Source: a virus
Length of the DNA: 62,810 nt
Reading direction: 5' to 3' (one strand)
IMG/VR virus record: IMGVR_UViG_3300042475_003206
Location: 1 to 62,810 of that record
The position numbers and the translations under genes were made by a program. Every line of letters begins with the position of its first letter. The first letter of the stretch is position 1. Positions 18,683 to 27,766 of the stretch are shown here, one piece after another. The notes below the pieces were generated by a model. That model was not told the DNA's origin. It searched no databases and saw only the letters and a list, made by a program, of their open reading frames with translations.

Positions 18683-21672
18683 TGGCATCTAATAATATAT
18701 ATTGTCCACCACAAAGTAGTGCGGCCAACCAATTCTCAAACAATTTGGTTGGAGTTCAGTTAGTTACTGGAGGAGGATTAACACAGGCTAATTTTAATTT
18801 TACAACCGGAATTAGTGAAAAACAAAATAGAACTTTTACTATTGGAACTTTTTCTGATCCAATAAATTTAGAGTCGATGAATATCCAAAACCAAGTAGAG
18901 GCGGCAGATATATTATCAACAAATTATAGAGTATATCCTAATTATGATTTATCGCAGGTTACTAACTTTACCCAATACGGATCTTTAGTTAAAAGACTTT
19001 CTGTTTCAGTAACAAAAATTATTAACTATTATCCTGGTGGTCTTGAGGTTAATCCTGTTACCCCAAAATTTGTTAAACAAGAAACCGCAATAAACATATC
19101 ATACGATCAACAATCTAACGACACAACCTTAGAGATATATTTAACATCAATTCAAAATCCTTTTGAAATTGATTATTCTCAAAACGCAGAAACAAACATG
19201 ATGTTTTATGAGATGCCAGTTTCACCTTTGAGAAATATGAAGTTGGAATATAAAAAGTATGTTCTTTATGTAAACGGAACCCAATACCCTTTAAATTATT
19301 TATATCCAACAACAAGCAACTCAACCACATTAAAAATAATAGTTGATGGAAATCCATTCAGTGGTTATACCTCAACATCAGATTATTTGGTAGTAAGACC
19401 TAATGACTTTGAAATAAATAAAGTTTTTAATTTAAATTTTGATTCGGTAGAGAATTTTTTATTAAATAGAAATATAAATCCACCATATACCGCCCAATTT
19501 TTTGTGCCTACTGAACAAGATGATGGTAGTTATCTCATTATAAAAGAAAGTGTTATGTGGCCAAGATCTGGATTATGGAACTTAGACATAATATCGGGAT
19601 CATTTGACAATTATTTAGAAAAAATTAATGCTTTTTCATTAAATTTAGATCAATATAATACTAATTTAATATCTAGGTTTATGACAACAGGGGCGTTAAA
19701 AGAATTTGACACTCCAGATCAAAAATTTGAAAAACTATTACAAATATATGGTAGAAGTTTTGACGAAACAAGAAGTTTTATAACAACATTAGGTAATATT
19801 AATAGTGTTAATTACACAATTAAAAATGATATACCATCACAACTTTTAAAAAATTTAGCACAAACTTTAGGTTGGGTTACTAATTTTTCGCCAATATCTC
19901 AGGACGAACTATTACAAGCTGTGTTTACAACACAACCAAATAAGTTTTCAGGATTACAAATAGGGCCAACACCCGAAGAAATTAATTATCAATTTTATAG
20001 AAATTTAATTATTAATTCTGCATATCTTTTTAAGTCTAAAGGAACTAGAAAATCAATTGAGTGTTTGTTAAGAATGGTTGGAGCTCCCGAAGCTCTAATA
20101 GACTTTAATGAATACATATATGTTGCCGATACAAGAATTAATATGTCGGAGTTTGATCAACAATACGCCCAAATAAGTTTAGGGAATTATACACAAGAAT
20201 TTCCGGTCTTAGAAACAACCAATGTATTTTCAATACATGGAATACAATATACTGGATTTACAACCACAACAACTAATGCCAATGTCTTAACCACAAGAGA
20301 TGATTATCCGTTAGATAATTTTGGGTGTCCTAAAATGCCACTAACCTCTGACGATTATTTTTTCCAAATTGGTGGTGGTTGGTATCAATCAACTCCTGAC
20401 CATAGAATGCCAGAATTTGCGATACCAACAAATGAGGTGTTTGTTGGAGACAACCCAAATTTTCAAACACAACTATTGCCTTTTAATTATGGGCAAGAAT
20501 ACTTGTATAGGTATCGGTATTTTCCATATATGGATTTAGGGTTTAAACTAAGAAATGTTATTGATAATAAAAAAAGTTGGATTGATACAAACACAACCCT
20601 TAGAACTTCTTCAGATGGTGGGTTTACATCTTATTATTTCGTTGGGGAGGAATGTTTAACTTTAAATGTTAAAAATGTGGATATTATGATTAACCCTGGT
20701 CAAGGTTTATCATATGATGTTTGGTCAATGTCAAGAGAATATAACTACCCAATACCCGAACAAGGATTATTTTACACACCACCTTCACCATGTTACACAC
20801 CACCAAACCAATATCCAAAGGCGGGTGGGGTAGATTGGACAAGAATAGTTCCAAAACCAAAACAAAAAACTTTTTTTGAGTTTGCTCAAACTTTTTGGAG
20901 GAACATGATTAACACAAGAAATAGGCAATTTATCACCGATGGTAAAACTGGTGGATACCCAACACTCCAATCAATATATTGGAAGTATTTGGAATCTTTA
21001 ACTCAGGCAGGTATACCAAACAATAATTTTACATACAAAACAATGATTGATTTTGTAAACGGTATGGGTGATTATTGGATTAGATTGGTAGAACAAATGG
21101 TACCAGCAACTACAATTTGGAATACAGGTGTTAGATTGGAAAATTCAATATTTCACAGACAAAAGTTTGTATGGAGAAGACAAGAAGGATGTAAATTCTT
21201 ACCAATACCATGTAAACCTTGTAGTCTTACAACACAACTTTACGTATTAGATTGTCCGGTCCAAGAAGTTGTTTGTGGTTTATATCCTTGGAATAGTAAT
21301 CCTAACATTACATCATTTGCCGTTGTTTTAACTCAAACATTACAAGACTTTTTTATATCTCAAAATGTGGACCCAAATAGTTGTCAATTAAACACAACAA
21401 CAAGCACTTGGTATGTTGATATTAGAATTAATGGTGTTGTAATTTCATATTATGAGTTTTTTAATGGAATTGGAACAGGAAGTTTTCCAACACCACAACA
21501 ATGGGTTACTGCGGTTAAAGACTCTTTTATTAATTTACTAACTTTAGGTTATAGTTATAATATTGATGAAGACACAGAAGAATTAATCGTCTTTAATAAT
21601 AATTGCATACCTAATTTTGACGACTTCGAATTGAATGTTGGAATAAACTTTGAAATATTCTGTAACGGATAA
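18682..21672 (+). CDS. Baseplate wedge protein with P2 gpI-like (tail protein I) segment
   Basis: 996 residues. Around residues 430-480 it has FYRNLIINSAYLFKSKGTRK followed by SIECLLRMVGAPEALIDFNEY. This resembles the phage tail protein I family (P2 gpI), whose signature includes an aromatic helix, then hKGT and a small helix. Upstream, YGRSFDETRSFITTLGNINS fits the same family. With gp25/W and gp6/J at 5940-8246, this would complete the W-J-I wedge set, making it a counterpart of T4 gp7. The flanks are beta-rich extensions; the C-terminal part has cysteine pairs (CKPCSL). The wedge assignment is inference from a partial match. Confidence 0.75.
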   Translation: MASNNIYCPPQSSAANQFSNNLVGVQLVTGGGLTQANFNFTTGISEKQNRTFTIGTFSDPINLESMNIQNQVEAADILSTNYRVYPNYDLSQVTNFTQYGSLVKRLSVSVTKIINYYPGGLEVNPVTPKFVKQETAINISYDQQSNDTTLEIYLTSIQNPFEIDYSQNAETNMMFYEMPVSPLRNMKLEYKKYVLYVNGTQYPLNYLYPTTSNSTTLKIIVDGNPFSGYTSTSDYLVVRPNDFEINKVFNLNFDSVENFLLNRNINPPYTAQFFVPTEQDDGSYLIIKESVMWPRSGLWNLDIISGSFDNYLEKINAFSLNLDQYNTNLISRFMTTGALKEFDTPDQKFEKLLQIYGRSFDETRSFITTLGNINSVNYTIKNDIPSQLLKNLAQTLGWVTNFSPISQDELLQAVFTTQPNKFSGLQIGPTPEEINYQFYRNLIINSAYLFKSKGTRKSIECLLRMVGAPEALIDFNEYIYVADTRINMSEFDQQYAQISLGNYTQEFPVLETTNVFSIHGIQYTGFTTTTTNANVLTTRDDYPLDNFGCPKMPLTSDDYFFQIGGGWYQSTPDHRMPEFAIPTNEVFVGDNPNFQTQLLPFNYGQEYLYRYRYFPYMDLGFKLRNVIDNKKSWIDTNTTLRTSSDGGFTSYYFVGEECLTLNVKNVDIMINPGQGLSYDVWSMSREYNYPIPEQGLFYTPPSPCYTPPNQYPKAGGVDWTRIVPKPKQKTFFEFAQTFWRNMINTRNRQFITDGKTGGYPTLQSIYWKYLESLTQAGIPNNNFTYKTMIDFVNGMGDYWIRLVEQMVPATTIWNTGVRLENSIFHRQKFVWRRQEGCKFLPIPCKPCSLTTQLYVLDCPVQEVVCGLYPWNSNPNITSFAVVLTQTLQDFFISQNVDPNSCQLNTTTSTWYVDIRINGVVISYYEFFNGIGTGSFPTPQQWVTAVKDSFINLLTLGYSYNIDEDTEELIVFNNNCIPNFDDFELNVGINFEIFCNG

Positions 21673-23870
21673 TGAGTATATCAATTCTACAATATAATGT
21701 AACAGGAGATTGTGAAAATCTAAATGTTGGCGCAGTTTATTTACAAGTAAGTGGAGATACACCTCCATTTGCGGTTAATTGTATTTCACCGTCTTGTCCT
21801 TTACCAACATCAGCATTAACCGCACCATACATATACTCATACGAGAATATTTCAGGTGGAACTTATTTTTTACAAATAACGGATGGTAGTTCGGCGTTTG
21901 AGATCAAATCGGTTTATATATCAACAGGAACTACCGTAAGTATAGATTCTTCAAATACAACATGTGGATTAGATAACGGAGAGGTTACAGGATTTACTTC
22001 TGGTGTTTATGGATTTTCAACCTTTATTTTATATGACGGAGATGATAATTATATAAATTCAGGAACATCGGTATCAACAGATTATACATTTACATCGTTA
22101 TCTGCCGGAACTTATTATGTTTCTGCAAACGATGGTGGTGGTTGTGATGGAGAAAGCGCTTCTGTAATAATTAATCCGTCTAATCCATTTACCTTTAGTG
22201 GGTATGTTGTTAATGACGCATCTTGTTTGGGAACGGGAAGTGGTAAAATATTTTTAACAGGTTTAACTTTACCTGTATCGGCATATACAATAACTTGGAG
22301 TCCAAGCGGCCTTTTAACTCAAACCGGAGCCACTGTAACTGGATTAACTGCCGGCACTTATATTGCAACGGTAACGGAACCTAATGGTTGTTCTAACAGT
22401 GTGTCATTTACTGTTAATACTGTAACACCAGTATCTTCGGGTGGATTTATTGTTATAAATCAACCAACTTGTTTTCAAAACGATGGGGAAGTTGAGTTTA
22501 TTGTTATAAATGGAACTCCACCCTATTTCTTTAGTGCTTCTACAGGCCAAGTGGAAATCACATTTGGATCATCGGTTAATTTCACAGGACTAACTTCAGG
22601 ATCATATTCATTTTTAGTTACTGATGCTGGCCTTTGTACCACATATGATAGTGTTAGTTTATTAACCCCAAATTCATTTACCAATGTTGCAATTAATACC
22701 ACAAATTCTAATTGTTCTGTAAATGATGGAATAATCCAAGTGTTGGTTGATAATGGATTAAGCACCGCAACAAATTTACAAATATCAATTTCAGGAACAT
22801 CAGGAATTCAACAAACGGGAACTTTAAACAATTCAAACCAATATTTTTACGGTTTAGCGAATGGAACATACTTAGTAACCGTATCTTCAATTGCGTGCTC
22901 ATACACGGCAACAACAACAATAAGTTCTACAAACCTATATACTTTAAGCACGGCTACAACAGGAACAACTTGTGGTCAAAATAACGGCATATTAGATGTA
23001 AAAGTATCAACTGGAGGCACATTACCATACTTATTTACATTAGTCGGACCTAGTTATGCTCCAATATCAATCACAACACCAGTCAGCACTTTTACAGGGT
23101 TAAAATATGGTAATTACGTATTAACAGTTCAAGACTCAGGAATACCATCATGTGTTCAAACTATTGCAATTTTTATTGGAAATAGTCAATCAATGTTTTT
23201 TAGTTTATTTGCAACACAACCCACGATTGGTAATGACGGATCAATAACTGTTCTAATTACAAATGGAACCCCACCATTCACTTATATATGGAGCGGTGGA
23301 ACAACATCATCACAAACGGGAAGCACTGTGTCAGGGCTTACCGCAGGAACTTATAGTTGTACGGTTATTGACACCAGTGGTTGTACTTTAACAAAATATA
23401 AAACTCTTACCGGAACAAAAAAATATTCAAATTATAGATATTATAATGTTTGTAGTAACGAATTTAGAAATAGTGGGGATATTACAAAACGAGGAATTAG
23501 ATCCATGTATTTAGAAGGTTTTTCAGATCTTACAAGTGGGGATACAAATTGCATAATAAACGAAGCGACTTTTTCAATATACGCCCAAATAAGTTCTCAA
23601 TCTGCTCAAACAGAGTTTTACACTTCCTCAGGAGCTACCGACTACCCTAACGATCAAATTTGGGCAGAAACAATTGTTAATACTTTAGATTCATTTTTAG
23701 GTATATCGGGAACAACCGTAGACATACCCTCAAATAGGATTACAATAAATACAACTTGTGAAGACATACCAAAGGGATGTGAAATAGTTCCAATAAATCC
23801 GTTGCAAGATAATGAAGTAATTGTAAAATTGGTTATTGATTATAACATATCTTGTGTAAGTTGTATTTAA
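21672..23870 (+). CDS. SprB-repeat adhesin or tail fibre
   Basis: 732 residues built from about six to seven repeats of 70-80 residues. Each has a cysteine and DNG/NDG start, a TPPY-type turn ([13 protein letters not shown]), a GLTAGTY loop and a V-x-D-x-x-x-C end (for example CTVIDTSGC). This is the SprB repeat pattern of the gliding adhesins of Bacteroidota. The last 160 residues form a different domain ([12 protein letters not shown] onward) rich in cysteine. It follows the gpI-like gene with a one-base overlap. A host-range or surface-binding fibre is the natural reading, and the module was probably acquired from a Bacteroidota host. Confidence 0.88.
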   Translation: MSISILQYNVTGDCENLNVGAVYLQVSGDTPPFAVNCISPSCPLPTSALTAPYIYSYENISGGTYFLQITDGSSAFEIKSVYISTGTTVSIDSSNTTCGLDNGEVTGFTSGVYGFSTFILYDGDDNYINSGTSVSTDYTFTSLSAGTYYVSANDGGGCDGESASVIINPSNPFTFSGYVVNDASCLGTGSGKIFLTGLTLPVSAYTITWSPSGLLTQTGATVTGLTAGTYIATVTEPNGCSNSVSFTVNTVTPVSSGGFIVINQPTCFQNDGEVEFIVINGTPPYFFSASTGQVEITFGSSVNFTGLTSGSYSFLVTDAGLCTTYDSVSLLTPNSFTNVAINTTNSNCSVNDGIIQVLVDNGLSTATNLQISISGTSGIQQTGTLNNSNQYFYGLANGTYLVTVSSIACSYTATTTISSTNLYTLSTATTGTTCGQNNGILDVKVSTGGTLPYLFTLVGPSYAPISITTPVSTFTGLKYGNYVLTVQDSGIPSCVQTIAIFIGNSQSMFFSLFATQPTIGNDGSITVLITNGTPPFTYIWSGGTTSSQTGSTVSGLTAGTYSCTVIDTSGCTLTKYKTLTGTKKYSNYRYYNVCSNEFRNSGDITKRGIRSMYLEGFSDLTSGDTNCIINEATFSIYAQISSQSAQTEFYTSSGATDYPNDQIWAETIVNTLDSFLGISGTTVDIPSNRITINTTCEDIPKGCEIVPINPLQDNEVIVKLVIDYNISCVSCI

Positions 23871-23871
23871 A

Positions 23872-24630
23872 ATGCCAAATCAAATAACAATAACAAGTAT
23901 TTTTGGACTAACCCCACCATTTAGTGCATATTGTTGTAATGTTTATGGTAATCAATGTGTCTATGTTGGTTCGGCAATAATTCCGCCGATTACTATAACA
24001 CTACCACCACAATTTAACACCGCACCAGCTGTTGGTTTATTAATAATAGACTCAATTGGGTGTGAAAGATTTGAAGAAATATATTGTGCTCCACCAACCC
24101 CACCACCAACCCCATCACCAACTCCTACACCAACAGAAACCCCTACACCTACTATAACCCCAACACAAACGGTAACGGAAACACCTACTGTTACACCAAC
24201 CAATACAGTTACACCAGGATTAAGCCCAACCGAAACACCAACTCCCACACCAACACCTACTCTTACACCTACAAATACGGTAACGACCACACCTACACCA
24301 ACTTATACGCCTACACCAACTTATACTCCTACAGAAACTCCCACACCAACATTAACGCCAAGCCTAACACCCACACTTACACCTACAGAAACGCCGACAC
24401 CTACACCCACAGAAACGCCTACACCAACACCAATACCTTGTGATACTTATTGGTTATTTGATGGCGGTCCAGCAGGAGCTACTTTTGATTATACAGATTG
24501 TGATGGGTTCTTACAAATTCTTTTGGTTGGTATTGCTAGTTCCGAATATCGTTGTGGATACCTTTTACCCACACCAACACTAATATCAGGTAGTGGGACA
24601 TTTTCAGATTCAGGTCCTTGTCCCCCTTAA
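23872..24630 (+). CDS. Pro/Thr-rich fibre with two cysteine modules
   Basis: 252 residues in three parts. Residues 1-73 are a small module ([20 protein letters not shown], CxxxxxxxC, a final [11 protein letters not shown]) whose paralogue is the separate minus-strand gene at 32292-32510. Residues 74-188 are almost pure Pro-Thr with Glu, Ser and Asn ([12 protein letters not shown]-like), a stiff extended stalk likely to be O-glycosylated or simply rod-like. The C-terminal module has FDYTDCDG then a later cysteine, as in the fibres at 25667 and 31019. Alternative frames through the stalk are open only because of the repeat. Confidence 0.82.
   Translation: MPNQITITSIFGLTPPFSAYCCNVYGNQCVYVGSAIIPPITITLPPQFNTAPAVGLLIIDSIGCERFEEIYCAPPTPPPTPSPTPTPTETPTPTITPTQTVTETPTVTPTNTVTPGLSPTETPTPTPTPTLTPTNTVTTTPTPTYTPTPTYTPTETPTPTLTPSLTPTLTPTETPTPTPTETPTPTPIPCDTYWLFDGGPAGATFDYTDCDGFLQILLVGIASSEYRCGYLLPTPTLISGSGTFSDSGPCPP
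24091..24437 (+). repeat. ACACCAACN-type repeats coding for a Pro/Thr stalk
   Basis: About 350 bases of imperfect 6-base and 12-base units coding PT and PTET. Reverse-complement relatives of the same units occur at 31214-31276 and 31583-31745 in the minus-strand fibre gene, and a short direct relative at 28341-28500. Confidence 0.85.
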
Positions 24631-24671
24631 TTTGAATTCACTTATTAAAAATAACTATTATTATTTCACTA

Positions 24672-25652
24672 ATGAAAAATATATTATTTGTAACAGCACA
24701 ACCTGATGTACCATACTTTATTTGGCAAATAAAACTATATGTGAATAATTTTATTGAAAAGGGGATTGACCCAAATCAAATACATGTTGTTTTAGGATTA
24801 GTTCTTGGTAATACAAAACCATCTGAAGAATCTTTAAAATTAAAAGAGTTTGGTATTAATGTTCATCATTTCTCTGATTTTAGAAGAAAAAAACATTATA
24901 TACCATCTATAAAACCATTTCTTATTTCGTGTTGGTTAAAAACAAATCTTGATTACGGAAAATTATTTTTCCTTCACGATGCTGATATTATGTTTAATAA
25001 TTTGCCTGATTTTGAAAAAATGGTTAATGACGATAAGATATATTTATCTGACACAGTTGGGTATATTGGTTATGATTATATTATTGATTGTTGTAAGAGA
25101 TATGAAAAACAACACCATAATTCTAAAAAAGAACAACTTTTACAAGAGATGGTTGACGTTGTTGGACTAAATAAGGAAATTGTTAAAGAAAATAGAGAAA
25201 ATGCGGGTGGTGGGCAATACTTAATTAAAAATACTGATTCTGATTTGTGGGATAAAATATATCGAGATTCAACTATATTATATGATCAAATGTTAGATTA
25301 TCAAAAAAGGTTTCCAATTTCACCAGGAGAGATTCAATTTTGGACTGCAGAAATGTGGAGTTTACTTTGGAATCTTTGGTTACATGGACATAAAACAGAA
25401 ATAACAAAAGAGTTAGATTTTTCTTGGGCAACTGATAGTATTGAGATATATGAAAAACGACCTATCTTACATATGGCAGGAGTTACTAACGACTTAAAAA
25501 CAACAAAATTTTACAAAGGTGATTACATTAATTTAGACCCAATAATGAAATTAAAAGAAAATCCAAACTATTTTGACTACATAGATTCAAATAGTGCGAC
25601 TATAAAATATATTGATAATATGAAATCATTTATTAAAAAATACAACATTTGA
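24672..25652 (+). CDS. Glycosyltransferase-like protein
   Basis: 326 residues. It begins with a Rossmann-like strand (NILFVTAQPDVPYFIWQIKL) and has FFLHDADIMF near residue 100, a strand ending in a DxD, the usual metal and nucleotide-sugar motif of GT-A glycosyltransferases. A glycine-rich AGGGQYLI segment with GEIQFWTAEMWSLLWNLW follows, then a late HMAG. No signal peptide, so cytoplasmic. It stands among fibre genes with Pro/Thr-rich stalks, which suggests it glycosylates fibres or changes host glycans. Both are inference. Codon use and AT content do not stand out from neighbours. Confidence 0.7.
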   Translation: MKNILFVTAQPDVPYFIWQIKLYVNNFIEKGIDPNQIHVVLGLVLGNTKPSEESLKLKEFGINVHHFSDFRRKKHYIPSIKPFLISCWLKTNLDYGKLFFLHDADIMFNNLPDFEKMVNDDKIYLSDTVGYIGYDYIIDCCKRYEKQHHNSKKEQLLQEMVDVVGLNKEIVKENRENAGGGQYLIKNTDSDLWDKIYRDSTILYDQMLDYQKRFPISPGEIQFWTAEMWSLLWNLWLHGHKTEITKELDFSWATDSIEIYEKRPILHMAGVTNDLKTTKFYKGDYINLDPIMKLKENPNYFDYIDSNSATIKYIDNMKSFIKKYNI

Positions 25653-25653
25653 T

Positions 25654-25660
25654 TATTTAT
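25654..25660 (+). promoter_or_regulatory. TATTTAT element upstream of 25667
   Basis: The motif is 6 bases before the ATG, the same spacing as at 27754. If it is a -10-like element, the transcript would have almost no leader. Confidence 0.4.
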
Positions 25661-25666
25661 TAAGTA

Positions 25667-27733
25667 ATGGTTGAAGATTGTTATATATTATATTCATGTG
25701 ATGGGAGTTACGAACCAATAATTTCTAACTTTAGTGGATTGAGCGCGAATACCTCATCATACGTTAATATAGAAATATTAGACCTATCTATAACCGCAGA
25801 TACTTGTTTTTATGTTTTAAGTTTAGGTAAAATAGATTGTGACCCAACCTATGACATTACTATAGTTTCTGGTGATTGTAATTGTCTATGTTATTGTTAT
25901 TTTATAAGATCTGCCACAGAAACAACAAATGTCACTTATGTTAATTGTGATGACCAAATAACTATAGATACTATTCAAGAAGGTTTAACATATAATATTT
26001 GTAGTAAAACTTACCCTAAATTTGATACAATAACTCAAATACCGATTAAGTTAACCGACATATGTGAAAACGGACAATGTCCACCAACAATCCCAACTGT
26101 AAAACCACCAAATGAATGTGACGTAATTACAATATTTCCTATGGGTGTTGATTGTATTGTTCAAAATCCAACTAACGATAGAACATTTGACGGAGCGGCC
26201 GCATTATCAATTACCGGAGGAACACCACCTTATACGGTATTTTGGGAGATAGGTAGTTTTGCCCCAGCATTGGCTAATATTGGTGTTGGTCAATATTCAG
26301 CAACTGTTGTTGATTATTATGGTGATTTTAGTTCTAACACAATTTGTGTGTTAACGGCAGAAACACAAATATTATCTGCAATGTGTTTTGTGGTGTCAGG
26401 AATAGTAAAAGATCAATTGGTTTATATTAATAGTCCAAGTATTGGACTTAAAAATGGAAGACCACATTATTTTTTACAATATGGTCTACAAGAATTAGGT
26501 TATGTTTTTTGGAATGAAGCAACTCAAGAATGGTATTTTTGTCAAACTATAGAATGTCAAACATCTCCTTATAATATATTAGATTATGACGAATTTTACC
26601 CTACAGGAACTACTGGTAGTTGGGTTATTGCGGCAGACACCGAAATTTTAATTCAAGAGTCATATATTGGACCATGTCAAATACCTGTTATTCCAAAAAG
26701 TAGTTACGATTTATGTGTTAGTTTAGAGGTTATTGATTATAGTTTAGAAATACCAGCAATTTCTGTGGTTCAGATAGATTTACAACCTGGATTAATAATA
26801 AATGGGGAAGAAAGTTGGACTTCATCAACTAGTCAATACCTTTTATATTGGAATACAGGATCAACACCATCACAATGGACATTAACTGGATATTCCCCAA
26901 CAACAATTTTTATAAATAATGACCCATCATATCCTCCTTTAAGTAATTGGCAGATTTTAGGACCTCCTAGTGTTGTATCTATTACAGTTAGAGAAGGTAG
27001 TTGTGGTTCATCATATTTAGTAAGTGTTGGAGCTAGTGATAATGATGCTGTTTGTGGTGGTTTTGGAAGTATATCGGTTACTGCCGCTGGTGGAACACCT
27101 CCATACACATTTTCTGTTGACGGAGGTTTATCTTATCAACCATCTCCTATGTTTAATAATCTTTTACCAGGAATATATTCGGTAACCGCCAAAGATTCTA
27201 ACAGTATAGTTGGGACTTTTGGAAACGTAACAATTACCAATACTCCCCCAACAACATACACATTAACATTGAATGTTAATTACGTAAACAACACATTTTC
27301 TATTACAGCACCAACCTTACCAGGAGGGGTTACTTTTACTGTTAATTTAGTAATGATTTCAACTTTATCGTATTACCCAATATCGTTAAACCCTAGTCCA
27401 AGTTATAATAACACAACAACAATTGATGGGTCGTACACTATGAATTTCATTAGTATAACAACAAACACAATCCCACTTACAGGTCCTTGTACCGCCGACG
27501 GAGCTATAAATATAATACAATATCAAAGAACATACGAAAGATCTATAACCTTAGTTAGTAATCAAACTGTTACAGGATCAACAACTAATTTTATTATTAA
27601 TCAACCAAGTGGTAATTGCGAAGACGCAATTGCATATTATACCATAAATATGGATAAACCAATCGTAAATGGATGTTCGTGTTGTGAGTTAATATTAATA
27701 AACCCAGTGACACCAAAACCACCAAGTTTTTAA
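25667..27733 (+). CDS. Fibre or adhesin with SprB-like repeats and cysteine module
   Basis: 688 residues. The N-terminus is cysteine-rich (CNCLCYCYF), followed by TYVNCDDQ and NICSKTY, a relaxed version of the YTDCNG...C module of the neighbouring fibres. Two SprB-like repeats are visible, one near residue 180 (ALSITGGTPPYTVFWEIG) and one near 465 (ISVTAAGGTPPYTFSVDGG, then NNLLPGIYSVTAKD). Between them lies a beta-rich region. The C-terminus ends in CSCCELILINPVTPKPP. It has its own promoter-like element and is a probable tail fibre component. Confidence 0.82.
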   Translation: MVEDCYILYSCDGSYEPIISNFSGLSANTSSYVNIEILDLSITADTCFYVLSLGKIDCDPTYDITIVSGDCNCLCYCYFIRSATETTNVTYVNCDDQITIDTIQEGLTYNICSKTYPKFDTITQIPIKLTDICENGQCPPTIPTVKPPNECDVITIFPMGVDCIVQNPTNDRTFDGAAALSITGGTPPYTVFWEIGSFAPALANIGVGQYSATVVDYYGDFSSNTICVLTAETQILSAMCFVVSGIVKDQLVYINSPSIGLKNGRPHYFLQYGLQELGYVFWNEATQEWYFCQTIECQTSPYNILDYDEFYPTGTTGSWVIAADTEILIQESYIGPCQIPVIPKSSYDLCVSLEVIDYSLEIPAISVVQIDLQPGLIINGEESWTSSTSQYLLYWNTGSTPSQWTLTGYSPTTIFINNDPSYPPLSNWQILGPPSVVSITVREGSCGSSYLVSVGASDNDAVCGGFGSISVTAAGGTPPYTFSVDGGLSYQPSPMFNNLLPGIYSVTAKDSNSIVGTFGNVTITNTPPTTYTLTLNVNYVNNTFSITAPTLPGGVTFTVNLVMISTLSYYPISLNPSPSYNNTTTIDGSYTMNFISITTNTIPLTGPCTADGAINIIQYQRTYERSITLVSNQTVTGSTTNFIINQPSGNCEDAIAYYTINMDKPIVNGCSCCELILINPVTPKPPSF

Positions 27734-27753
27734 ACATAAAAAACAATTTATAA

Positions 27754-27760
27754 TATTTAT
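27754..27760 (+). promoter_or_regulatory. TATTTAT element upstream of 27767
   Basis: The motif is 6 bases before the ATG within AATATTTATTATTAA. The 33-base gap contains no other signal. Confidence 0.4.
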
Positions 27761-27766
27761 TATTAA

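Noticed and set aside
23961-24290. Minus-strand Val/Gly-rich frame (GVGVGVGV type)
   Set aside because: It is the mirror of the Pro/Thr stalk repeat; period-six repeats keep several frames open. The same holds for the plus-strand Tyr/Asn-rich frame at 24084-24443 and the plus-strand Val/Gly frames opposite 31019-32290.
24091-24437. Possible CRISPR or tandem regulatory array
   Set aside because: The units are short, imperfect and in frame with coding for a Pro/Thr stalk, with no spacers.
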